Shown here: positions 63,827 through 64,000 of the stretch, in pieces
Numbering within the stretch: position 1 is the first letter of the stretch
Layout of the letters: each line of letters opens with the position of its first letter
Notes under the pieces: model-generated
Databases searched by the model: none
What the model was told of the DNA's origin: nothing
Seen by the model: the letters and a program-made list of their open reading frames with translations, nothing else
NCBI GenBank assembly: GCA_025201345.1
Contig: JAIXMG010000011.1
Coordinates: 620,001-684,000, forward strand
Reading direction: 5' to 3'
From: Thamnidium elegans
Taxonomy: Eukaryota > Mucoromycota > Mucoromycetes > Mucorales > Mucoraceae
DNA: 64,000 nt
Translations under genes and position numbers: made by a program

Positions 63827-64000
63827 AAAAAAAAAAGTAGAGAAAAAAAAAAACGTTTGAAAATCATCGCATCTTATTAGTAAAAGTACTAATAGATAAG
63901 CTAATATGGATTTGAAAATGTAGTAATTTTTCATGTGATTCTGATCATACTATTTGTTATTATGGTTAATTATATAGTTTTTGTTTATTTTAGTGTTTTA
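63827..64000 (-). repeat. Satellite-type flank of copy C, cut by the window end
   Basis: Reverse complement of 25400-25577: AAAATCATCGCATCTTATTA, CATGTGATTCTGATCATACT and TTATGGTTAATTATATAG are shared. The tandem array is therefore an integral neighbour of the repeat and continues beyond the window. Confidence 0.75.

Overview
This AT-rich window, full of long A/T homopolymers and short introns (about 50-100 nt, GTAAGT-like donors, CTAAC-like branch points), is nuclear DNA of a fungus. Its gene set (RPS23, cytosolic GluRS, VPS18, EAF1, isocitrate lyase, Rac GTPase, a fungal LtrA protein), a relic of what I remember as a high-copy mucoralean ORF family, a Fanzor-type relic and a U11/U12-59K-like gene point to an early-diverging lineage, most likely Mucoromycota/Mucorales. 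The species cannot be named from the sequence.

Layout. 1-4.7 kb: RPS23 (5' end outside the window), a Sis1-type Hsp40 and glutamyl-tRNA synthetase. 4.7-10 kb: gene-poor; a 1.5-kb dispersed repeat, an IS630/Tc1-like transposase relic and a Fanzor/TnpB-like zinc-ribbon relic. 10-16 kb: NOP53, a CBM21 glycogen-targeting PP1 subunit and an epsin. 16-26 kb: a transposon graveyard (MITEs, Tc1, LINE-like and PIF/Harbinger relics, a degenerate satellite) holding one intact small secreted chitin-binding (CBM14) gene. 26-34.5 kb: a telobox-Myb gene rebuilt from six exons, a PDCD7/U11-U12-59K-like gene, VPS18 (14 exons) and uracil phosphoribosyltransferase. 37-41 kb: three tandem paralogues of an unrecognised multi-pass membrane protein, each with a first coding exon that appears to be only ATG. 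41-45 kb: EAF1 with large polyQ tracts. 48-54 kb: a PHO13-type HAD phosphatase and an LtrA-type membrane protein. 56-60 kb: isocitrate lyase and a Rac GTPase, transcribed divergently. 60-64 kb: inverted partners of repeats seen at 23 kb and 6 kb.

The genes do not form a pathway. They are housekeeping islands (translation, ribosome assembly, membrane traffic, chromatin, carbon metabolism) separated by repeat-rich deserts. Exon models were built by hand from reading frame, splice consensus and family resemblance; those whose exon lengths sum to a clean frame are marked as such. All family calls are by eye and memory, with no database search.
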